Notes under the pieces: model-generated
Database searches by the model: none
Seen by the model: only the letters and a program-made list of their open reading frames with translations
What the model was told of the DNA's origin: nothing
Translations under genes and position numbers: made by a program
Shown here: positions 7,562 through 17,076 of the stretch, one piece after another
Numbering within the stretch: position 1 is the stretch's first letter
Layout: each line of letters begins with the position of its first letter
From: Sulfurimonas sp.
GTDB lineage: Bacteria; Campylobacterota; Campylobacteria; Campylobacterales; Sulfurimonadaceae
Direction of reading: 5' to 3'
DNA: 64,000 nt
Assembly (NCBI GenBank): GCA_011391635.1
Contig: JAABQD010000002.1
Span: forward strand, 62,001 to 126,000

Positions 7562-8886
7562 ACTTAACTCCCAAAGAGATAGTGGAGTATTTAGACAAAT
7601 ATGTAATCTCACAAAAAAATGCTAAAAAAACGATTGCTCTCGCTCTTCGAACAAGATATAGAAGAATGCAACTCTCACAAGAGTTTCAAGATGAGATAAT
7701 GCCAAAAAATATTTTGATGATAGGCTCAACTGGAGTAGGCAAAACTGAAATTTCCAGACGCCTTGCGAATATGATGAAAGTACCTTTTATCAAAGTAGAA
7801 GCAAGTAAATATACTGAAGTCGGTTTTGTTGGACGCGATGTCGAATCAATGATACGCGATTTAGTTGTGAATGCAATTAATTTAGTAAAATCAGAACAAG
7901 AAGAGCTGAATCAAGAGAAAATAGAGAACTATATTATTAATAAAATAGTAGAAAAACTTCTCCCTCCTCTCCCAGAACAAGCAAGTCAAGAAAAAAAAGA
8001 TGCTTATCAACATGCCTTAAAAACGATGGAAGCAAAAGTAATTAGTGGTGAGATGGATGACAAAATCATTTCACTCGAATTCGATAAAATACACATTGAA
8101 TTTAACGATACAAATCTTCCACCAGAGATGGCAAAAGTGCAAGAATCCTTTTCTAAAATTTTTGCAACAATCAATAAAGAAGATAATAAAAAAGAGATGA
8201 GCGTTAAAGAAGCAAAAACACTTCTAAAAAATGAGGCTGCATCCAAACTTCTCAATATGACAAACATTCATGCAGAAGCCCTCAAACGAGCCGAAGATGG
8301 TGGCATAATCTTTTTAGATGAAATTGACAAGATTGCTATTAGCTCAAAATCACAAGGACGAAACGATCCAAGTAAAGAGGGAGTCCAAAGGGATTTGCTT
8401 CCTATAGTTGAGGGGAGTAGCGTTACAACAAAATATGGTGTTATCAATACTGACCATATACTTTTTATTGCAGCTGGTGCTTTTCATCTAACAAAACCAA
8501 GCGATTTAATACCTGAACTTCAGGGAAGATTTCCTCTACGAGTTGAGCTTGAATCACTCACTGAGGAGACTCTTTACCAAATTTTAACACAAACAAAAAA
8601 CTCTCTACTCGTGCAGTATAAAGCACTCTTAAGTGTAGAAGATGTCAACCTTATTTTTGAAGATGATGCTATAAGAGCTATTGCAAAACTTGCTCATCGT
8701 GCAAATGAAGTCACTGAAGATATTGGAGCAAGAAGATTGCATACAGTTTTAGAAAAAGTTTTAGAAGAGATAAGCTTTCATGCTGATGAATATAAAGAGA
8801 AAGATTTTGTAGTTACTGCAAAATTAGTACATGATAAACTTGATGTAGTTGTTGAAGACAATGACCTCTCACGATATATATTATAA
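7558..8886 (+). CDS. hslU: HslU ATPase (unfoldase of HslVU protease)
   Basis: A 442-residue AAA+ protein that unfolds substrates and feeds HslV. The N-terminal block ([16 protein letters not shown]) is followed by the Walker A loop GSTGVGKTE near residues 57-65, the [15 protein letters not shown] pore region, a charged variable I domain (about 110-240), Walker [12 protein letters not shown] and sensor block GRFPLRVEL. The C-terminus ends RYIL, the tail that inserts into HslV pockets. Start overlaps the hslV stop. Confidence 0.96.
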   Translation: MNLTPKEIVEYLDKYVISQKNAKKTIALALRTRYRRMQLSQEFQDEIMPKNILMIGSTGVGKTEISRRLANMMKVPFIKVEASKYTEVGFVGRDVESMIRDLVVNAINLVKSEQEELNQEKIENYIINKIVEKLLPPLPEQASQEKKDAYQHALKTMEAKVISGEMDDKIISLEFDKIHIEFNDTNLPPEMAKVQESFSKIFATINKEDNKKEMSVKEAKTLLKNEAASKLLNMTNIHAEALKRAEDGGIIFLDEIDKIAISSKSQGRNDPSKEGVQRDLLPIVEGSSVTTKYGVINTDHILFIAAGAFHLTKPSDLIPELQGRFPLRVELESLTEETLYQILTQTKNSLLVQYKALLSVEDVNLIFEDDAIRAIAKLAHRANEVTEDIGARRLHTVLEKVLEEISFHADEYKEKDFVVTAKLVHDKLDVVVEDNDLSRYIL

Positions 8887-8901
8887 ACAAGGCAATAGAA
8901 A

Positions 8902-9780
8902 ATGAGTAAAGCTGGTTTCGTCTCTCTTATAGGTCGTCCAAACGCAGGTAAAAGCACACTTATGAACTCTCTTTTGGGTGAAAAAATAGCGATGGTAAGT
9001 CAAAAAGCAAATGCGACTAGAAAACGCTCCAATGCAATAGTAATGCATGAAGATACACAAATTATATTTGTTGATACTCCTGGATTGCATGAAAGAGAAA
9101 AAATATTGAATCAATTTATGCTTGATGAAGCATTAAAAGCAATGGGAGATTGTGATTTGATTGTCTATTTAGCTCCGGTTACTGATAGTTTAGAACATTA
9201 TGAAAAATTTTTAGCACTTAATAATGCAAAAGTCAAACATATCGTGGTGCTCAGTAAAATTGATCAAGTTTCTCAAGAGAAACTTTTTAAAAAAATTAGC
9301 TCCTACAATCAATTTGCAGACAACTTTGAAGCCCTTATCCCTGTAGCAATTCCTAAAAAAGTTGGGCATGTGGATTTACTTAATACTATCGCAAAAAATC
9401 TTCCTGAGTCACCCTATTTATTTGATCCAGAAGATTTAACAAGTGAACTTGTACGTGATATTTATGCAGGTTTTATACGAGAAGGAATTTTTGAGAACAT
9501 CAGTGATGAGATTCCTTATGAATCAGATGTAATAATAGACAAAATTGAAGAGGGTGGAAATTTAGAAAAAATACATGCAACAATCATTATCGAAAAAGAG
9601 AGTCAAAAAGGGATAATAATAGGCAAAGGTGGTGATTCTATTAGACGCATTGGGATATATGCAAGAACAAAAATAGAAGCATTAAGTGGAAAAAAAGCGT
9701 TTTTAAACCTTCAAGTAAGTGTAAAAAAAGGCTGGACAAAAGATAAAACATTCTTAAAAGAGATAGGATACCAAGCATGA
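8902..9780 (+). CDS. era: GTPase Era
   Basis: A 292-residue GTPase needed for 16S rRNA maturation and 30S assembly. G1 is GRPNAGKST (residues 11-19), G3 is DTPG, G4 SKID. The C-terminal KH domain contains the GKGGDSIRRIG loop (about residues 240-250) that binds the 16S 3' end. A motif copy (GGCATGTGG) lies inside at 9365-9373. Its last bases overlap the start of the downstream L,D-peptidase gene by four (ATGA). Confidence 0.96.
   Translation: MSKAGFVSLIGRPNAGKSTLMNSLLGEKIAMVSQKANATRKRSNAIVMHEDTQIIFVDTPGLHEREKILNQFMLDEALKAMGDCDLIVYLAPVTDSLEHYEKFLALNNAKVKHIVVLSKIDQVSQEKLFKKISSYNQFADNFEALIPVAIPKKVGHVDLLNTIAKNLPESPYLFDPEDLTSELVRDIYAGFIREGIFENISDEIPYESDVIIDKIEEGGNLEKIHATIIIEKESQKGIIIGKGGDSIRRIGIYARTKIEALSGKKAFLNLQVSVKKGWTKDKTFLKEIGYQA
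9365..9373 (+). repeat. GGCATGTGG motif copy inside era
   Basis: Flanks read TTGGGCATGTGGATTT. It encodes Gly-His-Val-Asp in KVGHVDLL. Confidence 0.9.
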
Positions 9781-10739
9781 AAATAATATTTCTAATATTA
9801 CTAAGTTTAGTTCTCAACGCAGAGGACATTTTAACCAACTACAGACTTCATGGGCTCCAAGACATGGAAAAGAAAATGGATTTAGAGCTAGCAAAAAGAG
9901 ATTACTGGCTTGGATTTTTAGAGGGGAAAGATACAACCTTTGGTTATTTAGAAACTTTTTCATCTGTACTAACATGTAACAAAGAAAAATCGAATCTTAT
10001 TTTATATAAACAAAATAAAAATAAAAAGTTCGAATTTGTAAAAGACTATAGTGCATTCACAGGAAAAATGAAAGGCGATAAAATGAGAGAGGGAGATTTA
10101 ACGACTCCTCTTGGTGTATATGAACTCACTAAAAAACTCTCTAAAGTTGACTCTTTTTATGGACCACTTGCCTTTGTTACTTCTTACCCAAATACCTATG
10201 ATAGATACAGAGGGCGAGGTGGTTCTGGAATTTGGATTCATGGCCTTCCAATAGATCAAAAAAGAGATGACTTTACTAAAGGATGTATTGCAATTAACAA
10301 TCCAAGTTTAGAGTGCCTTGATAGAAGAATAGATATAGATAATACAATGCTTATCATTAGCAGTGGAGAAACAAAAAAGGATGTCTCAAAAAAAGTGTTA
10401 GCAGATCTTTTAGCACAACTTTATGCATGGAGATATGCTTGGTTATATAATGATATACAAACCTATTTAAGTTTTTATGCACCTGATTTTATGAGAGATG
10501 ATGGAATGAGTTTTAGTTCTTTTTCTAACTACAAAAAAAGAGTTTTTAGTAAAGTTGAGAAAAAAGATATTATTTTTGATCGTATCAATGTAGTTCCTTA
10601 TCCAAGTGCACCTGATATGTATCAAATCTCATTTAAAGAAACATATACATCTGATACACTTAAGTTTGTTGGGGATAAAACATTAATGGTTAAACTGACA
10701 AAAGATAATAAAATTAAAATATTTACAGAAAATCAATAA
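9777..10739 (+). CDS. pgp2: L,D-carboxypeptidase/transpeptidase-fold cell-shape protein (Pgp2/Csd6-like)
   Basis: A 320-residue exported protein (signal peptide about residues 1-16) with a YkuD catalytic domain: H155 in IWIHGLP and C170 in TKGCIAI. A C-terminal NTF2-like region (about 205-320) follows. That two-domain layout is typical of Campylobacter Pgp2 and Helicobacter Csd6, which trim tetrapeptides of peptidoglycan to tripeptides and set helical or curved shape. The next gene encodes a Pgp1/Csd4-like enzyme that acts on the resulting tripeptide, so the two steps are adjacent. The assignment to Pgp2 rather than a true L,D-transpeptidase rests on domain layout and this neighbour. Confidence 0.82.
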   Translation: MKIIFLILLSLVLNAEDILTNYRLHGLQDMEKKMDLELAKRDYWLGFLEGKDTTFGYLETFSSVLTCNKEKSNLILYKQNKNKKFEFVKDYSAFTGKMKGDKMREGDLTTPLGVYELTKKLSKVDSFYGPLAFVTSYPNTYDRYRGRGGSGIWIHGLPIDQKRDDFTKGCIAINNPSLECLDRRIDIDNTMLIISSGETKKDVSKKVLADLLAQLYAWRYAWLYNDIQTYLSFYAPDFMRDDGMSFSSFSNYKKRVFSKVEKKDIIFDRINVVPYPSAPDMYQISFKETYTSDTLKFVGDKTLMVKLTKDNKIKIFTENQ

Positions 10740-10748
10740 TTGATAGTC

Positions 10749-12047
10749 ATGTATAAACTTTTTTTTAAAATACTACTTATAGTAACACTCTCACATGCAT
10801 GTGGGAGTGCTACCATTAATGTGATAAAAAAAGAGAATAAAGATACTAGTAACACACTTCTTGTCATTGCAGGTATTCATGGAGATGAACCGGGTGGTTA
10901 TTTTGCTGCATCTATTCTTGCAACCCACTATACTATTAAATCAAAAAATGTTTGGATAATTCCGAATCTTAACAAAGATAGCATTCGAGCAGATGTTAGA
11001 GGTATTAATGGAGATATGAATAGAAAATTTTCCTATACAGAAAAAAATGATAAAGATAAAGAAATTATTGAAGAAGTAAAAAAAATTATTCTCTCAAAAA
11101 ATATTAGTTTAATCGTCAATCTACACGATGGACATGGATTTTACAGAAAAAAAGATGCTGGAAGTGTGTTTAATCCAAATGCTTGGGGACAAACTTGTGT
11201 AATTGATCAGTGCAAACCAATACAAAATCAACCCTTTGGAAACTTGGATGCAATATCTTCACGCGTTAAAGAAAAAATAAATAAAAATCTCATAGAACCA
11301 CATCATAGCTTTGATGTAAAAAATACTAATACAAAATTTGATGATGAAATGATGCGACTCTCTCTTACTTACTTTGCTGTTACAAACAATAAACCCGCAT
11401 TTGCGATAGAAAGTAGTAAAAACTTATCTTCAGTTTCACAAAAAGTTTATTATCAACTCTTAGCGCTTGAAGAGTTTATGAAAATTATGGATATCTCTTT
11501 TACAAAAGATTTTGAGTTAAAAGAAAAAGAGATTAGTAAACTGATTAATGATTATGGCACAGTAGCAATAAACGAGAACATATTACTAAATTTTAACGAT
11601 ATCAAAAAAAATTTAGCTTATATACCGCTCAAACAAAAAGAGAATCAATTCAAATTTTCACATCCATTAGCTGATTTTAAAAAGATTGATGACACTTATG
11701 TTATAAACATCGGAAATAAACAAATGACTATATTAAAACCAGAATTTATTGGTATTTCTGATAGTTGCCCAAAAAAAATTGATGTGGAAATTGATGGAAA
11801 AATAACTTCTATTAACAAATCTTCAGATTTTTTTGTGAATGACGATTTCAAAATTTTAGAGCATAAAAATATGCGTGTTAATATTATCGGATTTACTCCA
11901 AAAAACAACTCGAGTGAAAGCGGTGTGAAAGTTAATCTTAAAGCACTCAACAAAAATTTTTCTGTTGACACAAATGGCAAAGTATACAGAGTTGAGTTTT
12001 ACAAAGGGAATGATTTTTGCTTTATGTCTATGGTTCACTTCAAATAG
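10749..12047 (+). CDS. pgp1: Zinc D,L-carboxypeptidase, cell shape (Pgp1/Csd4-like)
   Basis: A 432-residue exported M14-type metallopeptidase. The signal peptide spans about residues 1-20. Zinc ligands are visible as H44 and E47 (AGIHGDEPGG) and H126 (VNLHDGHGF), and E221 (FAIESSKN) is the probable catalytic glutamate. Pgp1/Csd4 enzymes cut the peptidoglycan tripeptide to a dipeptide and are required for helical shape. The C-terminal 180 residues are beta-rich, as in Csd4. The ATG at 10749 was chosen because it begins the signal peptide; a TTG at 10740 is an alternative. It lies 9 bases after pgp2. Confidence 0.82.
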   Translation: MYKLFFKILLIVTLSHACGSATINVIKKENKDTSNTLLVIAGIHGDEPGGYFAASILATHYTIKSKNVWIIPNLNKDSIRADVRGINGDMNRKFSYTEKNDKDKEIIEEVKKIILSKNISLIVNLHDGHGFYRKKDAGSVFNPNAWGQTCVIDQCKPIQNQPFGNLDAISSRVKEKINKNLIEPHHSFDVKNTNTKFDDEMMRLSLTYFAVTNNKPAFAIESSKNLSSVSQKVYYQLLALEEFMKIMDISFTKDFELKEKEISKLINDYGTVAINENILLNFNDIKKNLAYIPLKQKENQFKFSHPLADFKKIDDTYVINIGNKQMTILKPEFIGISDSCPKKIDVEIDGKITSINKSSDFFVNDDFKILEHKNMRVNIIGFTPKNNSSESGVKVNLKALNKNFSVDTNGKVYRVEFYKGNDFCFMSMVHFK

Positions 12048-12059
12048 GATGAGTAGTTT

Positions 12060-13595
12060 ATGAACAAAACAAAAAAAGTATATTTTTCTAATACTATTTC
12101 TATCAATCCTTATAGTGATATCTACATGAATCGTATTGTCAACTTTTTAACAGACATAAAATCACTCGAATATGATAAAAGCCAATACATAATCTCTTAC
12201 CTCAATACACAAAGTTATATCAACTCTCACATAGAAATCAGTAGAAACATCGCTGAAGAAGATTTATTTGACGCAATCAATAACAAAATATATGATGAAC
12301 TTGCACTTGATCAAGCGATAGAGTATAAAATTCAATATATTGAAACTTTTAATAGCAAAAGTTATGAAAATAGAAATTTTCAAGTCTTTATTGCTGAACC
12401 ATCAGTTATACTCAAAACATATCAAAATGCAGTTGAAAAAGTAAAATATATTGATGTTATTATTCCAACTCCACTTCTTATAAAATCACTTTACACAAAG
12501 GGGATTATTCAAACAAGTGGTGTCCACTGCTTTATATACTTTGAAGAACATGACTCATTCATCACTATTTACAATGAGCAAGAGTTCGTTTACACAAAAT
12601 CTCTGAAATATTCTCTTGTGCAAATGCATGAAAAATTTTGTGAAATTTACGGTGAAAAAATTGAGTACGATGACTTTATAAAAATTTTATCTGATAATAA
12701 TCTAAAAGATACAGAAAATAGTTATAAAAGCTTCATTATTAAACTATATAAAGAAATTTTTACAAATGTTAGTGAAATACTCACTTATGTCAAACGAGCT
12801 TTTGAGATAGACAAGATTGAGCATATTTATATTGGTTCTCAAGTCTCTTCAATCTCTGCATTAGGTGAGCTGGCAGAGGTCGAGCTTAGCATAAAAGTGA
12901 GTGATTTTTTATTCGATTATGGATTTGAACAGCAAAACAAATATATTGACCAAATTCATGCATTAATGCATCTCTACACTACCCTTCCTGAAGATAAAAA
13001 GTATGAGTGTAATTTTACAATATTTCATCGCCCTCCTACATTTACCAAACGAGAGAGTGGAAAACTTTTACTTTCACTCGTTGCTTCAATTGTTATTGCA
13101 TTTGTCTACCCACTCACTTTTTGGATTCTAACTTATGCACAGGGAATACAATATACCCTTTTAGAAACCGATTATTCTACAATTCATGCTGAAAAATTGG
13201 TAAGAGAATCAACTATTAATACAAAGCAAAGTGAAAAAGAAAAAGTATTGGCACTTCTCAACAAAGAAAAACAAGAATATATAGATAAAAAAAATACACT
13301 TATAAAAATTCATGATGTCAAAGTGAATTATCCAATGAAAGCAAAACTCCTTCATATTCTGACAAATGATTTGAATGATATTGGTGTCAAAGTTGAGTCC
13401 ATTTACTATGATGAAAAAAATGATAAGAAAAAATTTACACTTAATTTAGTTTCCGCTAAAGACAAAGTTATTACACAACTGTTAGAAAATCTAACTAAAA
13501 AATATGAAGGTAAATTTAAATTTTCTCTTGAAAAAATATTTTTCAAAAAAGAATCAAAACAATATTTTAGTGAATTAAAGGTTGATATACTATGA
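12060..13595 (+). CDS. MSHA-type pilus/secretion platform protein (PilM-PilN/GspL-like)
   Basis: A 511-residue protein with a large cytoplasmic region (1-330) of probable actin-like PilM/GspL fold, a single membrane helix near 335-360, a coiled coil (about 370-405) and a periplasmic PilN/GspL-like C-terminus. This combines in one chain what PilM and PilN do separately, linking the cytoplasmic ATPase to the periplasmic platform. Sequence similarity is too weak for a firm family name. The call rests on topology and on position directly before PilO-, PilP- and secretin-like genes. It overlaps the next gene by four bases. Confidence 0.65.
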   Translation: MNKTKKVYFSNTISINPYSDIYMNRIVNFLTDIKSLEYDKSQYIISYLNTQSYINSHIEISRNIAEEDLFDAINNKIYDELALDQAIEYKIQYIETFNSKSYENRNFQVFIAEPSVILKTYQNAVEKVKYIDVIIPTPLLIKSLYTKGIIQTSGVHCFIYFEEHDSFITIYNEQEFVYTKSLKYSLVQMHEKFCEIYGEKIEYDDFIKILSDNNLKDTENSYKSFIIKLYKEIFTNVSEILTYVKRAFEIDKIEHIYIGSQVSSISALGELAEVELSIKVSDFLFDYGFEQQNKYIDQIHALMHLYTTLPEDKKYECNFTIFHRPPTFTKRESGKLLLSLVASIVIAFVYPLTFWILTYAQGIQYTLLETDYSTIHAEKLVRESTINTKQSEKEKVLALLNKEKQEYIDKKNTLIKIHDVKVNYPMKAKLLHILTNDLNDIGVKVESIYYDEKNDKKKFTLNLVSAKDKVITQLLENLTKKYEGKFKFSLEKIFFKKESKQYFSELKVDIL

Positions 13596-14224
13596 AAATA
13601 AACATAGAAACATTTTTACTCAACATCGATACATCCTTTAAAAACAAAAATCAAAAAGATATTTATATGACTTATATTATGATATTTGCTGGAATTTTTG
13701 CTTTTTCTTATCTACTTTTTTGGGAAAGTTCTGAACTAGCATACAAACAAACAAAAGATAAAGTTATTGCCATACAAAACAAAATAACTCAAGACACACT
13801 CTATTTGCAGCAAAACCCTCAAACAAAAATTACACTTCTTGAGCAAGAAATTACTCAAGCAAATAATGAATTACTTATTTACAAAGACAACAACGAATAT
13901 ATAAAAAATAAAATAAATGCTATCTCTTTTCTTTTGTACAATGAAAAAACATGGGGAGAATATCTTAATTCAATTTCTGAAAATGCACGCAAATTCAATA
14001 TCAAAATTCTTAATTTTACTAATAAATTAGCACTCAACAGCACATCTTTTGGACATGTTTTAGATATTGGCATAAGTTGTACAGGAGAGTATAAAAACAG
14101 TCTCAATTTTATTAATTCACTCGAGCAAAATGAGTTAGTTGTTGATTTGCATGATATGAATTTAACAGCAGAAGAAAATTTACATGGAGATTTCAACATC
14201 TCTGTTTGGGGGATTGCATACTAA
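13592..14224 (+). CDS. PilO/MshJ-like inner membrane platform protein
   Basis: A 210-residue protein with a short cytoplasmic N-terminus, one membrane helix (about residues 24-44), a coiled coil (about 50-105) and a small alpha/beta periplasmic domain. This is the PilO/GspM/MshJ architecture, which pairs with PilN/GspL to align the secretin. Overlaps its neighbours at both ends (ATGA before, TAATG after), so it is translationally coupled in the pilus operon. Confidence 0.62.
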   Translation: MKINIETFLLNIDTSFKNKNQKDIYMTYIMIFAGIFAFSYLLFWESSELAYKQTKDKVIAIQNKITQDTLYLQQNPQTKITLLEQEITQANNELLIYKDNNEYIKNKINAISFLLYNEKTWGEYLNSISENARKFNIKILNFTNKLALNSTSFGHVLDIGISCTGEYKNSLNFINSLEQNELVVDLHDMNLTAEENLHGDFNISVWGIAY

Positions 14225-14661
14225 TGAAAAATTTATTTTTAACTCTTTTTTTACTCTCTCTCAACCTATTAGCAAATGAGCTTCAATGGGTAGATGAACA
14301 AATCGAAGCTATACAGCCACCACGAGTTGGCATAAGTGAATCTGAAATTGCTTTACTTAAAGATCCATTTATTTTTTTAAAAAAAAGTGATACGAATACT
14401 ACTGTCAATACAACTACAACAACTCTAGTTACAACGGATATTCAAATGAAAAAAGAGCCTATAGAAAAAAAAGAGCTCATTTTGGATGCAATTATGAACA
14501 AATCAGCTTTAATAGATGGAAAATGGTATAAACTCAACGATAAAATTGATGATTTAACTATTTCAGATATAAGCACAACAACTGTTACACTATCTAAAAA
14601 AGGTAAAAAAGAAATTTTATCTACTAATAAAAACAAAAATTTGAAATTTAAAAATAAGTGA
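14224..14661 (+). CDS. PilP/MshK-like periplasmic protein
   Basis: A 145-residue exported protein with a signal peptide (residues 1-17), a DPF motif near residue 44, a Thr-rich linker (about 55-75) and a C-terminal segment that fits the PilP/GspC homology region (LDAIMNKSALIDGKWYKLND). Such proteins bridge the inner-membrane platform and the secretin. The ATG at 14224 overlaps the preceding TAA; an upstream in-frame start would lie inside that gene. Confidence 0.62.
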   Translation: MKNLFLTLFLLSLNLLANELQWVDEQIEAIQPPRVGISESEIALLKDPFIFLKKSDTNTTVNTTTTTLVTTDIQMKKEPIEKKELILDAIMNKSALIDGKWYKLNDKIDDLTISDISTTTVTLSKKGKKEILSTNKNKNLKFKNK

Positions 14662-14671
14662 GAATAGAGTA

Positions 14672-16261
14672 ATGAAAATAAATAAATTATCAGTCTATAG
14701 CATGTTTTTCACACTTCTTCTATCAAGTAATCTCTTTTCTGATTGCTCGTCCGAACTCTTTAGTATTAGTTCTACGAAAGATACTCGCATTATTGATTTT
14801 ATCGAACAGCTAAGTGATGAATGTCAGTTTAGTATTGTTATTACAGATACAAATGCTGAAGAGTTTTTAAATAAACAACTCAATAAAACACATCTAAATA
14901 ATTTAACAATTAATGAAGTCCTAAATCTCATACTTACAGAAAATAATCTTTCTTACACATTAGAAAACAATATCTTAAAAATTTCATATTTAACAACAAA
15001 AGTTTTTGCTATTGATTATATTTTATCGCAAAGAAAAAGTAGTGGGAGTACGGATATTACCCTTAGCTCTTCTTCTGGAAATGCCAATGGAACTTCTAGT
15101 ACTTCATCAAGCTCTTCTTCTCCAAGCTCCACAAGCTCACAATCTGGAGGAAGTTCAACAGCAGAATCTGGTATAAAAATAGAATCTACAGATGAAGTTA
15201 AATTTTGGGAAGCATTGGATTTAGAGCTACAAAGTGTTATCAATCGACCACACGATGCTTACAAAGCCGAATCACCTATAGTGAACAAAAATGCAGGTCT
15301 TATTACCGTCACTTGTACAGAAAAGCAGATGGAAAGATTAGAAGATTATCTCAAAAAACTACAAGAAAAAGTGCAACTACAAGTTTTAATAGATGTTCAA
15401 ATTCTAACAGTTACTATGAGTGATAGTAAATCAACTGGTGTTGATTGGAGCCAGTTGTATGCTCTTCAAAATCTTCAATTAACTTCACATGTTATGAATG
15501 CACAAAATGTTAGTGAATTTACAGATAAAGATATTACGACAGCTCTTTATCCAGTGTCAGGAAACACTGGAGGAATATCGAGTCTATTTCAAGTAAAAGG
15601 TGATATAAAACTGCAAGAAGTTATAAAGTTCTTGAAAACACAAGGAGATGTCAACTCCATCTCTAATCCAAAAGTTTTAACACTCAATAATCAACCTGCA
15701 CTTATCACAGTAGGTACAGAATATTTTTACAAAATTACAAGCACAGAAACTTTAGCAGGAGGAACAACGGGAGCCTCGAGCGTTAATGAAAATATTCAAT
15801 CTGTTTTTGCTGGCGTTCTTTTGGATATCACTCCTGAAATTTCTGATGACAATACAATTACGCTCAAAATTAATCCATCTCTATCAGAAACATCTACTGG
15901 TATGACAACCACTAGCACAGGTAGAACCATGCCACCAGATTTAGATCGTCGTCAACTCTCATCTGTTGTTACAGTTAAAGATGGAAATAAAATTATACTT
16001 GGTGGACTTATTAATACGAAAAATACACAAAACTCGAACCAGATACCATTATTGGGTGACATTCCTCTTTTTGGTTTATTATTTAAGCATGAAGAGAATA
16101 TAAAGCAAACTCAGGAATTAATTATAGTCATTGAGCCGCATATCATAAGCAAAGAAAAGAATCATTTATCATTATCTGATTTGGGCTATGAAGGTATTAA
16201 AAGCGATATCAAAAAAGATAAAAAATCAGATATCCAGTCTAGTAATGAAATACAAAAGTAA
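14672..16261 (+). CDS. mshL: MSHA-type secretin
   Basis: A 529-residue outer-membrane secretin with a signal peptide (about 1-23), an N-terminal STN/N0-like domain (about 27-112), a Ser/Gly-rich low-complexity stretch (123-166), an N1-type repeat and the C-terminal secretin domain (about 225-500). Typical secretin blocks are VNSISNPKVLTLNNQPALI and IPLLGDIPLFGLLF. It forms the outer-membrane channel of the pilus or secretion machine. The Ser-rich insert is unusual in composition but in frame. The mshL name reflects its place among msh-like genes; pilQ or gspD would describe the same role. Confidence 0.85.
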   Translation: MKINKLSVYSMFFTLLLSSNLFSDCSSELFSISSTKDTRIIDFIEQLSDECQFSIVITDTNAEEFLNKQLNKTHLNNLTINEVLNLILTENNLSYTLENNILKISYLTTKVFAIDYILSQRKSSGSTDITLSSSSGNANGTSSTSSSSSSPSSTSSQSGGSSTAESGIKIESTDEVKFWEALDLELQSVINRPHDAYKAESPIVNKNAGLITVTCTEKQMERLEDYLKKLQEKVQLQVLIDVQILTVTMSDSKSTGVDWSQLYALQNLQLTSHVMNAQNVSEFTDKDITTALYPVSGNTGGISSLFQVKGDIKLQEVIKFLKTQGDVNSISNPKVLTLNNQPALITVGTEYFYKITSTETLAGGTTGASSVNENIQSVFAGVLLDITPEISDDNTITLKINPSLSETSTGMTTTSTGRTMPPDLDRRQLSSVVTVKDGNKIILGGLINTKNTQNSNQIPLLGDIPLFGLLFKHEENIKQTQELIIVIEPHIISKEKNHLSLSDLGYEGIKSDIKKDKKSDIQSSNEIQK

Positions 16262-16266
16262 TTGAT

Positions 16267-17076
16267 ATGAAATCAAATCTATTTGAAAACTCTAAAAATA
16301 CTTTTTTAGATATAGTCATTGCTGAAGATTATATACAAATAGATAGAGTTTCTAAGATTTATCTTTCATTACAAGAATCTGTAAAAAAACCGTTAAAAAT
16401 GATTCTTCTTTATGGTAAACCTGGCACTGGAAAAAGTATGTTTTTAACAAAACTTTACCATGATTTATTAGCAACAAAAGTAGTCTATCTCTACCAAACG
16501 CCTATTCTTGATGATGATGAATTTTTTACAACCCTTGCAAAAGATATCCTTGATGTGAAATATCAAGGATATCTTAATTTTACTCAATTCATGAAAATCA
16601 TAGAAACGAAATCATTCGATGAAGCACCTATTGTTCTTTTAGATGAAGCCCAGCTTTACTCAAATGCTTTAATAGAAAAAATCAGACTCCTCTCGGATAC
16701 AAGAAAGATAAAGTTTGTCATCACACTTCACAAAACAGAAAAAGAGGACTTAATAGCAAAAGAACATTTTCAAACAAGAATTTGGGAGAGTGTAGAGTTA
16801 GAAAATGCATCCCTTTCAGAGTTAAAAATATATATACAAAAAAAACTTATGAAAGCAAACTGTTTTGACAGTGCTGATATGTTTAAAGATAATGCTGTAA
16901 AATTGATTTATAAATTAACAAAAGGGAATTATAGAGATACAAATAAGTTGCTATATACTCTTTTTGAAATTTATTCACACTATGAAGAACAAGCTCCGCA
17001 TAAAATAAATACAAATAAAATATCTACAAAAATTGTCGAAATGTCAGCTATTCACACAGGGCTTATACATGCTTAA
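16267..17076 (+). CDS. mshM: MSHA biogenesis ATPase (ExeA/MshM-like)
   Basis: A 269-residue AAA+ protein with Walker A GKPGTGKS near residues 50-57 and Walker B PIVLLDEAQLY near 119-129, followed by the arginine-containing HFQTRIWESVEL block. MshM/ExeA ATPases help secretin assembly or localisation through peptidoglycan. It begins 5 bases after mshL and overlaps the next gene by 8. Confidence 0.82.
   Translation: MKSNLFENSKNTFLDIVIAEDYIQIDRVSKIYLSLQESVKKPLKMILLYGKPGTGKSMFLTKLYHDLLATKVVYLYQTPILDDDEFFTTLAKDILDVKYQGYLNFTQFMKIIETKSFDEAPIVLLDEAQLYSNALIEKIRLLSDTRKIKFVITLHKTEKEDLIAKEHFQTRIWESVELENASLSELKIYIQKKLMKANCFDSADMFKDNAVKLIYKLTKGNYRDTNKLLYTLFEIYSHYEEQAPHKINTNKISTKIVEMSAIHTGLIHA

Noticed and set aside
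15016..15243. Antisense frame across the Ser-rich region of the secretin
   Set aside because: It is the complement of a low-complexity Ser-coding stretch and has no independent support.
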